Notes: a model not told the origin generated them from the letters alone. Positions 17,907 through 27,449 are shown, counted from the stretch's first letter. The stretch is 64,000 nucleotides of DNA from Leptofilum sp965223525 (GCF_965223525.1 NZ_CBDCWX010000005.1:558001-622000), one strand, 5' to 3'. Numbers and translations: made by a program.

Positions 17907-18590
17907 GTGCAGCACGCATCAATTTACTATCATAAGGCAGCTTCGGAGGCTTTTGTGAGAGATTTGGTCCCAGAGAGTAACTTCTACTACCCCAACAAAA
18001 TGGGACGCATTATGTTAACGTCGCTAGAAGAAGTTATGGGCCGCAATGGCTTAAACGCCTTGCTGAATCTTGTTGATCTGCGCCAATATATCCAAAACAT
18101 GCCCCCCGACAATTTAGAACGCGAATTTGATTTTGCCAACATCAGCAATATCAATCACGGTTTAGAAGAGATTTATGGCCCACGCGGGGGTCGTGGGCTG
18201 GCGTTACGCAGCGGGCGCGCCATCTTCTCACGCGGGCTGCGCCAATTTGGTGCTCTGGCTGGCGTAAGTGATCTGGCCTTCAAGGTGCTGCCGCTAAAAA
18301 CCAAGCTCAAAATTGGCATTCCTGCCGTTGCCCGCATTTTCACTCAATTTAGCGACCAAACCAGCCATGTTGAAGAGGTAGATGACCATTTTCTTTACAC
18401 GATAGATCGCTGCTCGATGTGTTGGGGACAACAAGCGGAGCGGGCCATTTGCTACATTGCTGTGGGCATTTTGCAAGAAGCGTTGCGCTGGGTGAGTGGC
18501 GGACTAGAGTTTCGGGTAGATGAAATTGCTTGCCACGCGGCGGGAGCCGAAGCGTGTGTTTTTAAAATTGACAAAGAACCTATCAAATAG
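17907..18590 (+). CDS. V4R-domain (4-vinyl reductase-like) protein
   Basis: 227 residues. The C-terminal part matches the V4R domain, a small-molecule sensing domain, with Cys residues in DRCSMCWGQ and a closing EIACHAAGAEACVFKI. These Cys may bind metal. The N-terminal 110 residues resemble the helical region found before V4R in Chloroflexi proteins. It lies 75 bp before a response regulator, suggesting a sensor role. The GTG start fits a leaderless transcript from the promoter at 17870-17898. Confidence 0.78.
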   Translation: MQHASIYYHKAASEAFVRDLVPESNFYYPNKMGRIMLTSLEEVMGRNGLNALLNLVDLRQYIQNMPPDNLEREFDFANISNINHGLEEIYGPRGGRGLALRSGRAIFSRGLRQFGALAGVSDLAFKVLPLKTKLKIGIPAVARIFTQFSDQTSHVEEVDDHFLYTIDRCSMCWGQQAERAICYIAVGILQEALRWVSGGLEFRVDEIACHAAGAEACVFKIDKEPIK

Positions 18591-18665
18591 CCAGCTTATG
18601 TGGGAGGGATACGGCCGTTTCCCCAAAATGCCGAACCCTGCCAAAAGTACTTTCAGATTGTAGTT

Positions 18666-19535
18666 ATGAATGAAGTAGATAAGAAGAGTAAACGTATCTT
18701 TATTGTGGAAGATGATAACGATTTGGCCGAGATGCTTCGCGCCTATTTTCGGGTACAAGGCTACACGGTGGAGGTGGCACCGCGTGGACAAGATGCCGTA
18801 GCAGGCATCTCCAAAGAAGTGCCAGATGTAGTGGTGCTAGACATTCGTCTGCCAGATATTGACGGCTACGAAGTGTGTCGTCAGCTACGCAAGGCACGCA
18901 AAACGCAAAATATCCCCGTCATCTTTCTGACCGAAAAGCGAGAACGTGAAGACAAGCTAGCAGGCCTGGAGCTCGGCGCTGTGGATTACATCACCAAGCC
19001 ATTCGACATTCAGGAATTGCGGCTGCGGGTGCGTAACGCCCTGCGTCGTTCGCAAATGAGCACGCTGCTGAATCCGGTAACTGGCTTGCCGGAAGGCACG
19101 TTAGTGCGCGAGCAGCTCACGCAAATGCTCGCCCAATCTAATTGGGGCGTGGTGTTGGCTGGCATTCGCGGCCTGAACAAGTTCCGCGACAAATTTGGCT
19201 TTGTGGCCGCCGATGATGTCTCGCGGGCGGTGACGTTGATGATTGCCAACGCCGTGCAGGAAAGCGGCAACGGCAACAATTTTGTGGGTCATGCCGATTC
19301 GGGTGACTTTGTTATTTTGACTTCCACCAAACATTACCAGAAGCTGGCGGAACGCTGCATGGTGCGGCTGCATCCGTCCATCCAATATTTTTACCCGGCT
19401 TTGGAGCGGCAGCGACTGCATGAGCTACCTGAATCTGAGCGACTGACGGTTCACGTAGCGGCCGTTTCATCTGATCAATTCCAGGGCAGCAGCATTGAAG
19501 ATTTGTTCAAATCGTTGGCAAAACATCGGCTTTAG
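18666..19535 (+). CDS. Response regulator: REC plus degenerate GGDEF domain
   Basis: 289 residues. The receiver domain (about 9-125) has the acidic pair in VEDDND, phospho-acceptor Asp in VVLDIRLPDIDG and Lys in ITKPF. The C-terminal domain begins NPVTGLPEG like a diguanylate cyclase, but its active-site loop reads GHADSGDF instead of GG(D/E)EF, so it probably does not make c-di-GMP and may be a binding or structural module. The ATG at 18666 is preferred to the GTG-like extension from 18600. A strong terminator follows. Confidence 0.85.
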   Translation: MNEVDKKSKRIFIVEDDNDLAEMLRAYFRVQGYTVEVAPRGQDAVAGISKEVPDVVVLDIRLPDIDGYEVCRQLRKARKTQNIPVIFLTEKREREDKLAGLELGAVDYITKPFDIQELRLRVRNALRRSQMSTLLNPVTGLPEGTLVREQLTQMLAQSNWGVVLAGIRGLNKFRDKFGFVAADDVSRAVTLMIANAVQESGNGNNFVGHADSGDFVILTSTKHYQKLAERCMVRLHPSIQYFYPALERQRLHELPESERLTVHVAAVSSDQFQGSSIEDLFKSLAKHRL

Positions 19536-19594
19536 GTGGTACGGTCGTTTTTGATCCCCCTCACATTTTGATACAATCTGCAATAATTATTGCT

Positions 19595-19631
19595 AGAAGT
19601 TCAACTTCTCTAAGAAGTTGAACTTCTTTTT
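19595..19631 (+). terminator. 15-bp perfect hairpin terminator
   Basis: AGAAGTTCAACTTCT (19595-19609) and AGAAGTTGAACTTCT (19613-19627) are perfect complements with a 3-base loop, followed by TTTT. Each arm is itself nearly palindromic, so a cruciform is possible. It ends the response regulator transcript and covers a TTG that could be mistaken for the next gene's start. Confidence 0.85.
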
Positions 19632-19635
19632 AGTT

Positions 19636-22600
19636 ATGAAACGATTCCGCACTGATTTATTGTTTTTGCTGGGCTTTTTGCTGCTACCCCTGATGCTGTT
19701 TGGTAGTGTAACGCTAGGTGGCCAGACGATGCTGCCGGTGGACAACCTGTATCAGTGGGCACCCTGGTCTGCTTACGCCAGCGACTTCGGCCTCACACAG
19801 CCCCAAAACCCGCTTATCAGCGATCTCATCATCCAAAACTATGCCTGGAAGCAATTTGTGCGGGACACTGTTTTTGCCCGCGATATTCCTCTGTGGAATC
19901 CAAATTTGTTTGCGGGCGTGCCGTTTTTGGCGGCAGGGCAGCATGGCGCTTACTATCCATTTAGCATCCTGTTCCTCATTTTGCCGCTAGCCAAAGCGTA
20001 TGGTTGGTACACCGTTAGCCAGATTTGGCTGGCCGGGGCGTTGATGTATGTTTACGGCCGTATCCTCAACCTGCGCCGCCCTTCTGCTTTTATCGCTGGA
20101 TTGGTTTTCCAGGGTGGCGCGTATTTGGCGATTAGTGCGGCCGTTTTTCCCATGATTAGCGGGGCGGTGGTGTGGCTGCCGCTGTTGCTTGGGTGTGTGG
20201 AAAAGGTAATTGGAGATTTGAGATTGGAGATTAGAGACTCACCCAATCTCCAATCTCCAGCCTCCAGTCTCCAGTCATCTACAAAAACCTTGTGGATTGG
20301 CCTCGGAGCGATTGCACTTGGCTTCCAAATCCTGGCCGGGCACATCGAATTCACCATTTACACCCTGCTCGTCATGGCCGCTTACGCTGCTTGGCGACTT
20401 CTGAGCCAAACCTGGTATTTACGCAATACGCAGTATGCAATACGCAATTTGGTACGGCCGTTCCTTTCCCTCGCCGCCATGATCCTCCTCGGCCTGTTGC
20501 TAGGGGCAGTCCAACTTGTGCCGCTATACGAATTGGGTCAGGTAAACTTCCGTGAGGCGGCAACGAGTTATGAAGAAGTGGCCGATTTCGCCTTTAAGCC
20601 ACGCCGCGTGCTGACGCTGGCACTGCCCAACTTCTTTGGCAACCCCACCCACCACAGCTACACAGACGTGTTCAGCGGCGAAGAAGTGATGTTGAGCCAA
20701 AATTATTATGGCGAAGCCAAAACAAACAGCGAATGGGGCATCAAAAATTATGTGGAAGGGGCGATTTATCTAGGCATCTTGCCGCTATTTTTAGCTGTGA
20801 TTGGGGTAGTTGGCAGCTGGCGAAAACGTAAAGTGCACGTTGGCTTTTTTGCCACACTTAGCTTTTTCTCGTTAGCGTTCATTTTTGGCACGCCGCTCTA
20901 TGCCATTTTGTATTATGGCCTGCCCTTTGTGAACCAACTACACACGCCGTTCCGCTGGGTATTCCCGCTGTCGCTGGCGGTGGCAGTGCTGGCGGGGTTT
21001 GGGGTGGACTACTTGAGCAGCACGCGCAAATGGCAAAGCGTAGAGGAATGGCGAGAGAAACGTGGTGCTAATTTCGATGTCTGGGCGAGCGATTCGACTG
21101 TTTCTTGGTGGAAACGGCCGTTCTTCCTCTGGTCTTCAGTTTCTTTAATTACGGGCCTGGCGGGGCTTGCCTTTTGGTCCGGCTTGCTGCTGCTGGGTGG
21201 GTTATTTGCTTCTCGTATTTTATATGAACAGTTGCAGCCGATCATTGAACGTCTCTTTTTGGGTTTGGCTGGTGCGCCAGGGGCTTTTCCAAATACGGCC
21301 GCCTTTTACAGTTACGAATATCGCCAACTGTTTTTTCTCGCGCTCATGCTCATTGGGGTGGGAACGGTTTTACGTGTAAGTCGTTGTCCGATTTTTGTGG
21401 GACGCTGGGGCGGCAGGCAGCCAATCTGGCTGTTTATGGCAGTGGTTTTGCTCATTCTAGATGTGTTTGTAGCCAACTCTGGCTTCCACGCCAGCAACGA
21501 TCCGACACTGCTCGACTTCAAGCCGGAGATGGTGCAGTGGCTGGAGGCACAGCCCGGCTACTGGCGCATAACCAGCTTTGCGCCGAATGGCGACAAACCG
21601 TTCAACGCCAATTCCGGCTGGCTGTTCAACCTGCCAGACGTGCGCGGCTACGATTCAATCATCCCCAAGCAGTACACGGAGTACATGGCGGCCATCGAAC
21701 CACAAAATGAACTCCAGTTCAACCGCATCCAGCCCATCATTAACTGGGAGTCGCTCAACTCGCCGCTGCTGGACGTGCTGGGCGTGAAGTACGTCATCAC
21801 CAGCGAGACGATTGACCTGCCCAAGTTCACCGAGGTGTGGCAGGGAGAAGGCGTGCGGATTTATGAAAATACGGCCGTAGTTCCTCGTGCCTACACGCAA
21901 GACGGCGGAAAAATTGTCGAGGACACACTCGCTGCGATGAGAGAGCTTGACCCACGCCAATATGTCATCATTGATGAGGCTGACTGGTCATCCGACAGGG
22001 TTATCATTGACCAGCTCAACCCAACTACATTGACCCCAGCAACGATTGAGGCTTACAGCAACAGAGAGGTGATCGTCTCCGCGTATACCTTTGACTCCAC
22101 TTGGCTCATCCTTAACGACAGCTATTTTCCAGGTTGGCGGGCATATAAATCGTTATATGTCCCACCGGAAGCACCAGAGGCAGTTAAGAGATCTGTCGCC
22201 CAAACGGAAGTTGAGGGACCGATTCTACGTGTTAACGGCAACTTTCGAGCTGTTGGCCTAGCCCCCTGGGGGGCTACGACACAAGAGTCAGAGCAGTTAA
22301 ATATGATCATTGAAAAGTATCCAGAGTGGCTGGATATTGAACATTGGCAAGTGCGCTTCCGCTACAGCCCGACGAGCTTCCAGCTTGGCGCGTTGGGCAG
22401 CTTCATGGCCGGAATCATTCTGCTGTTTGGCACAATAGTGTGGGGCTGGCGGCGCTTCTACAAGCAGGAAGACGAGCAAAGCGTCACCCGCTCCCTCGCC
22501 AAAAACAGCCTAGCCCCCATCGCCCTGAATCTGTTCAACAAATTGATTGATTTTGGCTTTGCCGCCTTTTACCTGCGGCTGCTCGGCCCCGCTGGCTCCG

Positions 22601-23985
22601 GCAGCTTCCAAACCGCCATCGTCACCGCCGGAATTTTCGACATCATTGCCAACTTCGGCCTGGACATCCTGCTCATCCGCGACGTAGCCAATGACCGCGA
22701 CAAAGCCCCCAACTACCTGCTCAACACCACCGTCCTCCGCCTTGGTGCAGGCGTCATTGCCGCCCTGCCCGTCGTGGCCATCATTGCTACCACCAACTTG
22801 TTTGACCAAGCCAACGCCCTCACCCAGCCAGAGATTTTGGCGACGGCTCTCATCATGATTGGCATGGTCTTTTCCGGCATGTCCAAAGGGGTGACGGGGC
22901 TGTTCTACGTGCACGAAGAGGCGGAAGTGCCCAACGCGATGACCACGGTAACAACGATCCTCAAGGTGGGCTTTGGCGTGACGGTGTTGTTGATGGGCTT
23001 TGGTTTTGTGGGGCTTGCGGCCGTTTCCATTCTCACCAACGTCATCACCCTAGGGCTGCTGCTGGCGATTGCCCTACGCCGCTACACGCTGCGCGGCCCC
23101 TGGCGGCTCGACTGGCAGCTTCAGCGGCAGATGCTGCGAGCTGGCTTCCCGCTCATGCTCATCCATCTGCTACAAACCGTCTTCATCTCGATTGATACGT
23201 ATTTGCTGCGGGTGTTGCTGGACAACGGGCAAGAGGTAGCGGGCTGGTACAGCAGCGCCTACAAATGGTTCAATGCCCTGCAAATTGTGCCCTCGTTTTT
23301 TACGCTGGCACTCTTCCCCATCATCTCGCGGTGCATTGGCGAATCGCTTGATGCAGCACGGCAGATGTATGCCATGTCGCTCAAGCTGATGCTGCTGCTG
23401 GCACTGCCCATCGCCGCCGTGACCCATTATTTGGCGGTACCGCTGGTGCAAATCGTGGCTGGGGAAGAATTTTTGCCTGCTGGAGCGGTTGCGCTACAAA
23501 TCGTCATCTGGTCCATCCCGCTGGGCTGGCTGAACAGCGTCACCAATTACGTACTCATCAGCCTGGGGCTGGAGAGCAAGCAGCCGCGTGCCTTCACGGT
23601 GGCGGTGCTGTTCAATCTCATCGCCAACTTCATTTTTATTCCGCGCTTTAGCTACGTGGCGGCTGGCGTCACTACCATTTTGTCTGAGTTGGTGCTGCTA
23701 ATTTTATTTGATTATTATTTGCGGCAGAAGATGGAGGGGATTAAGTCGCTAGGGTTGTTGGGACGGCCGTTTCTCCTTACAGCAATTATGTTTGGTGGTA
23801 TGTGGCTGGGTGGGCAACTGCATCTCGTCGTCGGGCTGCTCATCGGCGCAATCATCTATCCGGCAGGATTATTTCTGCTTGGCATCATCGGTGCAGAAGA
23901 GAGAAAAGTGCTGGGCAACATCCTGCCCAACGCCATTGCTTACCGCCTGAAACTCATTGAAAAGGACGCTGATGAACACAGATGA
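19636..23985 (+). CDS. YfhO-like membrane protein fused to a Wzx/MATE-type flippase
   Basis: About 1449 residues. The N-terminal two-thirds are a YfhO-type GT-C-like membrane protein: loop LGGQTMLPVDNLYQWAPW, then WNPNLFAGVPFLAAGQHG, many helices and a large soluble domain. After a linker (about residue 955) the last 450 residues form a 12-14 helix polysaccharide flippase (NLFNKLIDFGFAAFYLRLLG onward). One chain may thus add sugars or lipids and flip the product. The ATG at 19636 is preferred since the upstream TTG sits in the terminator. Two word-type repeats are translated within the YfhO part, and a third repeat supplies the last residues and the stop. Confidence 0.82.
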   Translation: MKRFRTDLLFLLGFLLLPLMLFGSVTLGGQTMLPVDNLYQWAPWSAYASDFGLTQPQNPLISDLIIQNYAWKQFVRDTVFARDIPLWNPNLFAGVPFLAAGQHGAYYPFSILFLILPLAKAYGWYTVSQIWLAGALMYVYGRILNLRRPSAFIAGLVFQGGAYLAISAAVFPMISGAVVWLPLLLGCVEKVIGDLRLEIRDSPNLQSPASSLQSSTKTLWIGLGAIALGFQILAGHIEFTIYTLLVMAAYAAWRLLSQTWYLRNTQYAIRNLVRPFLSLAAMILLGLLLGAVQLVPLYELGQVNFREAATSYEEVADFAFKPRRVLTLALPNFFGNPTHHSYTDVFSGEEVMLSQNYYGEAKTNSEWGIKNYVEGAIYLGILPLFLAVIGVVGSWRKRKVHVGFFATLSFFSLAFIFGTPLYAILYYGLPFVNQLHTPFRWVFPLSLAVAVLAGFGVDYLSSTRKWQSVEEWREKRGANFDVWASDSTVSWWKRPFFLWSSVSLITGLAGLAFWSGLLLLGGLFASRILYEQLQPIIERLFLGLAGAPGAFPNTAAFYSYEYRQLFFLALMLIGVGTVLRVSRCPIFVGRWGGRQPIWLFMAVVLLILDVFVANSGFHASNDPTLLDFKPEMVQWLEAQPGYWRITSFAPNGDKPFNANSGWLFNLPDVRGYDSIIPKQYTEYMAAIEPQNELQFNRIQPIINWESLNSPLLDVLGVKYVITSETIDLPKFTEVWQGEGVRIYENTAVVPRAYTQDGGKIVEDTLAAMRELDPRQYVIIDEADWSSDRVIIDQLNPTTLTPATIEAYSNREVIVSAYTFDSTWLILNDSYFPGWRAYKSLYVPPEAPEAVKRSVAQTEVEGPILRVNGNFRAVGLAPWGATTQESEQLNMIIEKYPEWLDIEHWQVRFRYSPTSFQLGALGSFMAGIILLFGTIVWGWRRFYKQEDEQSVTRSLAKNSLAPIALNLFNKLIDFGFAAFYLRLLGPAGSGSFQTAIVTAGIFDIIANFGLDILLIRDVANDRDKAPNYLLNTTVLRLGAGVIAALPVVAIIATTNLFDQANALTQPEILATALIMIGMVFSGMSKGVTGLFYVHEEAEVPNAMTTVTTILKVGFGVTVLLMGFGFVGLAAVSILTNVITLGLLLAIALRRYTLRGPWRLDWQLQRQMLRAGFPLMLIHLLQTVFISIDTYLLRVLLDNGQEVAGWYSSAYKWFNALQIVPSFFTLALFPIISRCIGESLDAARQMYAMSLKLMLLLALPIAAVTHYLAVPLVQIVAGEEFLPAGAVALQIVIWSIPLGWLNSVTNYVLISLGLESKQPRAFTVAVLFNLIANFIFIPRFSYVAAGVTTILSELVLLILFDYYLRQKMEGIKSLGLLGRPFLLTAIMFGGMWLGGQLHLVVGLLIGAIIYPAGLFLLGIIGAEERKVLGNILPNAIAYRLKLIEKDADEHR
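20209..20277. repeat. GGAGATT/AATCTCC repeat inside coding sequence
   Basis: Copies of ATTGGAG/GATT run into inverted copies CCAATCTCC/CCAGTCTCC. They are read in frame as part of the YfhO-flippase protein, in a cytoplasmic-type loop (DLRLEIRDSPNLQSP). The same word occurs at 15709-15732. Confidence 0.75.
20420..20448. repeat. ATACGCAAT repeat inside coding sequence
   Basis: ACGCAATACGC and ATGCAATACGCAAT words lie in frame (protein YLRNTQYAIRN). The same word family forms a perfect inverted repeat at 52021-52060. Confidence 0.7.
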
Positions 23986-24025
23986 CGCTGATTATTCCGC
24001 GCTCGCCTGCGCTCGTCCGCGTCCC
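23961..24025. repeat. GCGCTCGTCCGCG-family repeat
   Basis: The words GGACGCTGATGAACAC and TGCGCTCGTCCGCGTCCC span the end of the YfhO-flippase gene and the 48-bp gap to the HD gene. The repeat appears to have supplied the final residues (DADEHR) and the stop codon. A related copy lies at 33880-33950. Confidence 0.65.
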
Positions 24026-24033
24026 TAAAAAAT

Positions 24034-24708
24034 ATGGATATCCATCGAACGAACCAAATTGAACTGTATGCTGAGAAGATGATGACCGGTCCATTTGTAG
24101 TTGAGGCGTTCCGCATTGCCCATGAGATGCCGCACATCCGCCGCGTTTACGCTAACGCGCTGCGGCTGGCAAAAGCAGAGGGCTATTATCACCAAGATCG
24201 CGTTGCCGCCGCTGCCCTGCTGCACGACATCGGCTTGCCTGTTGTGCAAAAACGCGGCGATCACCCCACAGTTGGTGCCGAACTGGCGGGTCAATTTTTG
24301 CTAGCAAATGGTTTGTTTACTTCGGATGAGATTGCGGAAATTTGTCAAGCGATTGTGGATCACGGCCGTTTAGACGGCACTGCCCCACTCAGCCACATTT
24401 TATGCGATGCTGACAGGCTCGAGATGCTGGGGAATATTGGCATCATGCGTGCCTTCACCTCCAAAGCGCATCTGCCCGTGTATGATCCAGCCCATCCACG
24501 AGGCGAAACGTGGGACATCACAGCCGATGGTATCACAGAGCGGTTTCGGGCAGGTCTTGGAATCGGCCCCACCATTTTGGATCAGATCAATTTCCAGATT
24601 AGCTGCTATGAAAATTTGAGCACAGAGACAGCGCGGAGTTGGGGACGGCCGTTGCGCGACACAATGCGCCAATTTGTCATCCAATTTGCCAAGGAAGTGA
24701 CGAGATGA
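24034..24708 (+). CDS. HD-domain phosphohydrolase
   Basis: 224 residues, a metal-dependent HD hydrolase. Metal ligands appear as the early His in FRIAHEMPHIRRVY, the HD pair in AAALLHDIGLP, the His in IVDHGRLD, and Asp in CDADRLEML. It is likely to cleave a phosphoester such as a nucleotide, but the substrate is not evident. Its stop overlaps the ATG of the GT-C gene that follows (ATGA), so the two are coupled; a role in prenyl-phosphate or nucleotide-sugar clearing is possible but unproven. Confidence 0.82.
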   Translation: MDIHRTNQIELYAEKMMTGPFVVEAFRIAHEMPHIRRVYANALRLAKAEGYYHQDRVAAAALLHDIGLPVVQKRGDHPTVGAELAGQFLLANGLFTSDEIAEICQAIVDHGRLDGTAPLSHILCDADRLEMLGNIGIMRAFTSKAHLPVYDPAHPRGETWDITADGITERFRAGLGIGPTILDQINFQISCYENLSTETARSWGRPLRDTMRQFVIQFAKEVTR

Positions 24709-26627
24709 GCCAGTCAGGAAACCGGCAGCCCGTCTGGGTCATGACCACACTGCTGCTTGCTGGAGCAGCACTGCGACTGTTTGGGCTCAACAACCTTTCC
24801 CCACCCGGCATTACCCACGACGAGGTGGCCAACTGGCTCATTGACCGCTCCATTTTGGCGGGTGAACACGCCATCTACTTCACCCGTGCTTACGGACATG
24901 AAGCGGGTTTCCATTATTTGCAAAGTGGCCTTGTCGCTTTGCTTGGGGACAACATTTTGGCGCTGCGTCTGCCCGCCGCGTTTTGTGGCCTGCTTGGCAT
25001 GGCCGTCACCTTTGCCCTCTCACGTAAATTATTTGGCAAAAATGTCGCCCTCATGGCGGCAGGATTGTTGGCGGTGCTGTTTTGGCCCGTGTTTTACGGC
25101 CGTCTCGCCCTCCGTGCTATTTCCCTGCCACTGACTTCTGGGCTATCCGCTTACTTTTGGTGGCAAGGATGGGAGTGGCGCGGTGAGGACACCGGCCACA
25201 GCCAAAGACGATTTACTCTAGCAGGCTTTTTCGCGGGCCTCAGCCTGCACACCTACCTGGCTGCCCGCGCCGTGCCAATTTTCTACGCGCTGTGGCTGGC
25301 ATACCTGGCGATTTTTCATTGGCGTGACTTTAAGCAGCGGTGGCGAGGGATTGTGATCTTTTTACTGATGTTCGCCGCCGTTGCCGCGCCGCTCATCATC
25401 TTCTTGCAAACCAATCCCGGCGCAGAGTTTCGCATTAGCGAGGTGGATGCACCATTGCAGGCGTTGCGATCTGGCAATTGGCAGCCGGTGCTGGAAAATG
25501 GCCTCAAGTTGCTGGGGATGTTTGGCTTTGTGGGGACGCCGCTGTGGCGCGAGGGCGTATCGTCGGCTCCCGTTTTTGAGCCGATTGTGGCTGTGTTGTT
25601 TTACATAGGATTGCTGCTTTGCCTGTGGCGTTGGCGACGGCCGCGCTATGCCTTTTTGCTGATTTGGTTGGGAACGGCCGTTTCCCCCAGTCTCGTCACC
25701 ATCAATGCCCCTAGCCACATTCGCAGCATCCTCGTTTTGCCCGTCCTCACCCTGATTCCGGCCATAGTTATGCACAGTTCAGGGCAGTTATCCACACTTT
25801 TCCGCCACTTATCCACAAGAAGTTCCCGAATATTGCTCTTGACGATCTTTTTGTTTTATGCTGCCCGAACATCTGTTTTACAGTTTCAGACGTGGCCCAA
25901 CGGCGGCGACGTGCCGTTTGTGTGGCAAGCCGCGTTTACAGAGATGGCCGATTATTTGGACGGCCATACCGACCTCACTGCTGCCGCCATTGCTGGTTGG
26001 TCACCCAGCACGATGGACAGCCCCACGATGACCCTCCTGCGCCAAAACGATGACCTCCCTCTGAGCCACTTTGACCCGCAGGAAGGCACCCTCATTTTGC
26101 CTGACGCAGAGCCAGTGGTGGTGATACGACCGTCTGACCTACCGCTTGATCCAGTTTGGGAGAAACAGTTACAACTGTGGGGAGCGGAGATTGAGCAGGA
26201 CGGCCGTTTCACTCGCTACGCCTTACCCAAACAGCCTGCCATCGAATTAGCAAATCCGGTGGACGTTACGTTTGGGGAGGAAATCAAATTGCTAGGGTAT
26301 GAATGGGTAAATGAGAGAGCGTTGTTATTGGTTTGGCGGGTAACGGCCGTTCCCACCGCCTCCCGCCAACAGTTCATCCACAGCCTCGCCGCCGACGGCA
26401 GCCAACTAGCCGACACCTACCGCTTCGACGCCCCGGACCCGCAAGGCATCTGGTTCCCCCACTGGCAACCCGACGACCTAATTTTGCAGCACCTCACCCC
26501 ACCCGCACTGGACGAGGCCACCCAACTGCGCCTAGGCTGGTTTGACCCCGCCACCTGCACGCCGGAGCCTTGCCAAAATCTACGCACTGGGGATGGAGCA
26601 AAATTTGTGTTGCTGCCAATGGAGTAA
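24705..26627 (+). CDS. GT-C (PMT-like) membrane glycosyltransferase
   Basis: 640 residues. About 11 membrane helices, with the acidic motif in GITHDEVANW (about residues 36-45) in the first outer loop, as in the enzyme at 5871. The C-terminus (from about residue 520) has one copy of the shared beta module opening FGEEIKLLGY. The ATG at 24705 overlaps the HD stop by four bases; the longer frame from 24639 lies inside the HD gene. The two GT-C genes probably act in the same glycan pathway. Confidence 0.83.
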   Translation: MSQSGNRQPVWVMTTLLLAGAALRLFGLNNLSPPGITHDEVANWLIDRSILAGEHAIYFTRAYGHEAGFHYLQSGLVALLGDNILALRLPAAFCGLLGMAVTFALSRKLFGKNVALMAAGLLAVLFWPVFYGRLALRAISLPLTSGLSAYFWWQGWEWRGEDTGHSQRRFTLAGFFAGLSLHTYLAARAVPIFYALWLAYLAIFHWRDFKQRWRGIVIFLLMFAAVAAPLIIFLQTNPGAEFRISEVDAPLQALRSGNWQPVLENGLKLLGMFGFVGTPLWREGVSSAPVFEPIVAVLFYIGLLLCLWRWRRPRYAFLLIWLGTAVSPSLVTINAPSHIRSILVLPVLTLIPAIVMHSSGQLSTLFRHLSTRSSRILLLTIFLFYAARTSVLQFQTWPNGGDVPFVWQAAFTEMADYLDGHTDLTAAAIAGWSPSTMDSPTMTLLRQNDDLPLSHFDPQEGTLILPDAEPVVVIRPSDLPLDPVWEKQLQLWGAEIEQDGRFTRYALPKQPAIELANPVDVTFGEEIKLLGYEWVNERALLLVWRVTAVPTASRQQFIHSLAADGSQLADTYRFDAPDPQGIWFPHWQPDDLILQHLTPPALDEATQLRLGWFDPATCTPEPCQNLRTGDGAKFVLLPME

Positions 26628-26702
26628 TTGGGTAATTTGGTAACTAGGGAACATTTGAACCCTGCAAGCTACGTTGCAAGAATTTTTTGTGAGGATGAGT
26701 GA

Positions 26703-27449
26703 ATGTTACGTAAAATCCGAGATTTCTTTCGCAGAAAACCCGCAACGCCACCAATAACTGAGGGAGTGTTAGCAGTGAAATTTGCTAACTTCTTCATCAA
26801 CTACGCCCAAAATCTGCCACCCGATCAAGAATATGAAACTGTAGGCTGGGGAGAAGATCAGCGCGAACGAATGTTTCAGAAGTCCAGCCATCTTCATTAC
26901 AAGGAAAAGCGTGAATTTGAGACAAAATGCTGCAAAATTTTTCAATTGGATTATCGGACAGTCGAAGCAATCTTGGCACATTGTGCTAACAACGATGAAA
27001 TTCTCTGGCTGGATAATCACCTGAATAACCAAGATTTCGAGAAATTTCTACTGCTTGAAGAGTTTCTAAAGCGACTGCCAACACAACCCACAGAATTTGC
27101 AACCTTATTTACTAAGTTAAAGTTGAGTTATCTTGGCAGGCCTAAGCTGATTTCAAAAGCCTCACAAATAGCTCCCTCAAAAGAACGGTATGAGAAACTT
27201 TGGTCATATTCAGAAGCATGGCAGGAAAAACTTTTAGCAGATGCCAAGCTCATCGAAGAGCTTGATACTCGCATTTTCCTACCCCGTTGCATTCAAGCGA
27301 GGGAAGGATATTCTCTTACGTTTTTTGTTTGGACAAAAATTTTAGGTCGTCTATTTCAAGTTGAGTGTGAAATCAATCATTCAGGAGCAGTTCAATATTC
27401 CTTAACGCTGCTTGTGAACGGGATAGGTGATGCTTTTACACCACGTTAA
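26703..27449 (+). CDS. Hypothetical protein
   Basis: I do not recognise this 248-residue protein. It is soluble, with a basic N-terminus (KIRDFFRRKPA), no signal peptide and no clear motif; aromatic and Lys residues are frequent. The gene is more AT-rich than its neighbours and has no copy of the iterated octamer over 750 bp, suggesting recent arrival. GAGG lies a few bases before the ATG. An AATTGGG-type repeat word precedes it (about 26627-26650). It stands next to a toxin-antitoxin pair. Confidence 0.7.
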   Translation: MLRKIRDFFRRKPATPPITEGVLAVKFANFFINYAQNLPPDQEYETVGWGEDQRERMFQKSSHLHYKEKREFETKCCKIFQLDYRTVEAILAHCANNDEILWLDNHLNNQDFEKFLLLEEFLKRLPTQPTEFATLFTKLKLSYLGRPKLISKASQIAPSKERYEKLWSYSEAWQEKLLADAKLIEELDTRIFLPRCIQAREGYSLTFFVWTKILGRLFQVECEINHSGAVQYSLTLLVNGIGDAFTPR

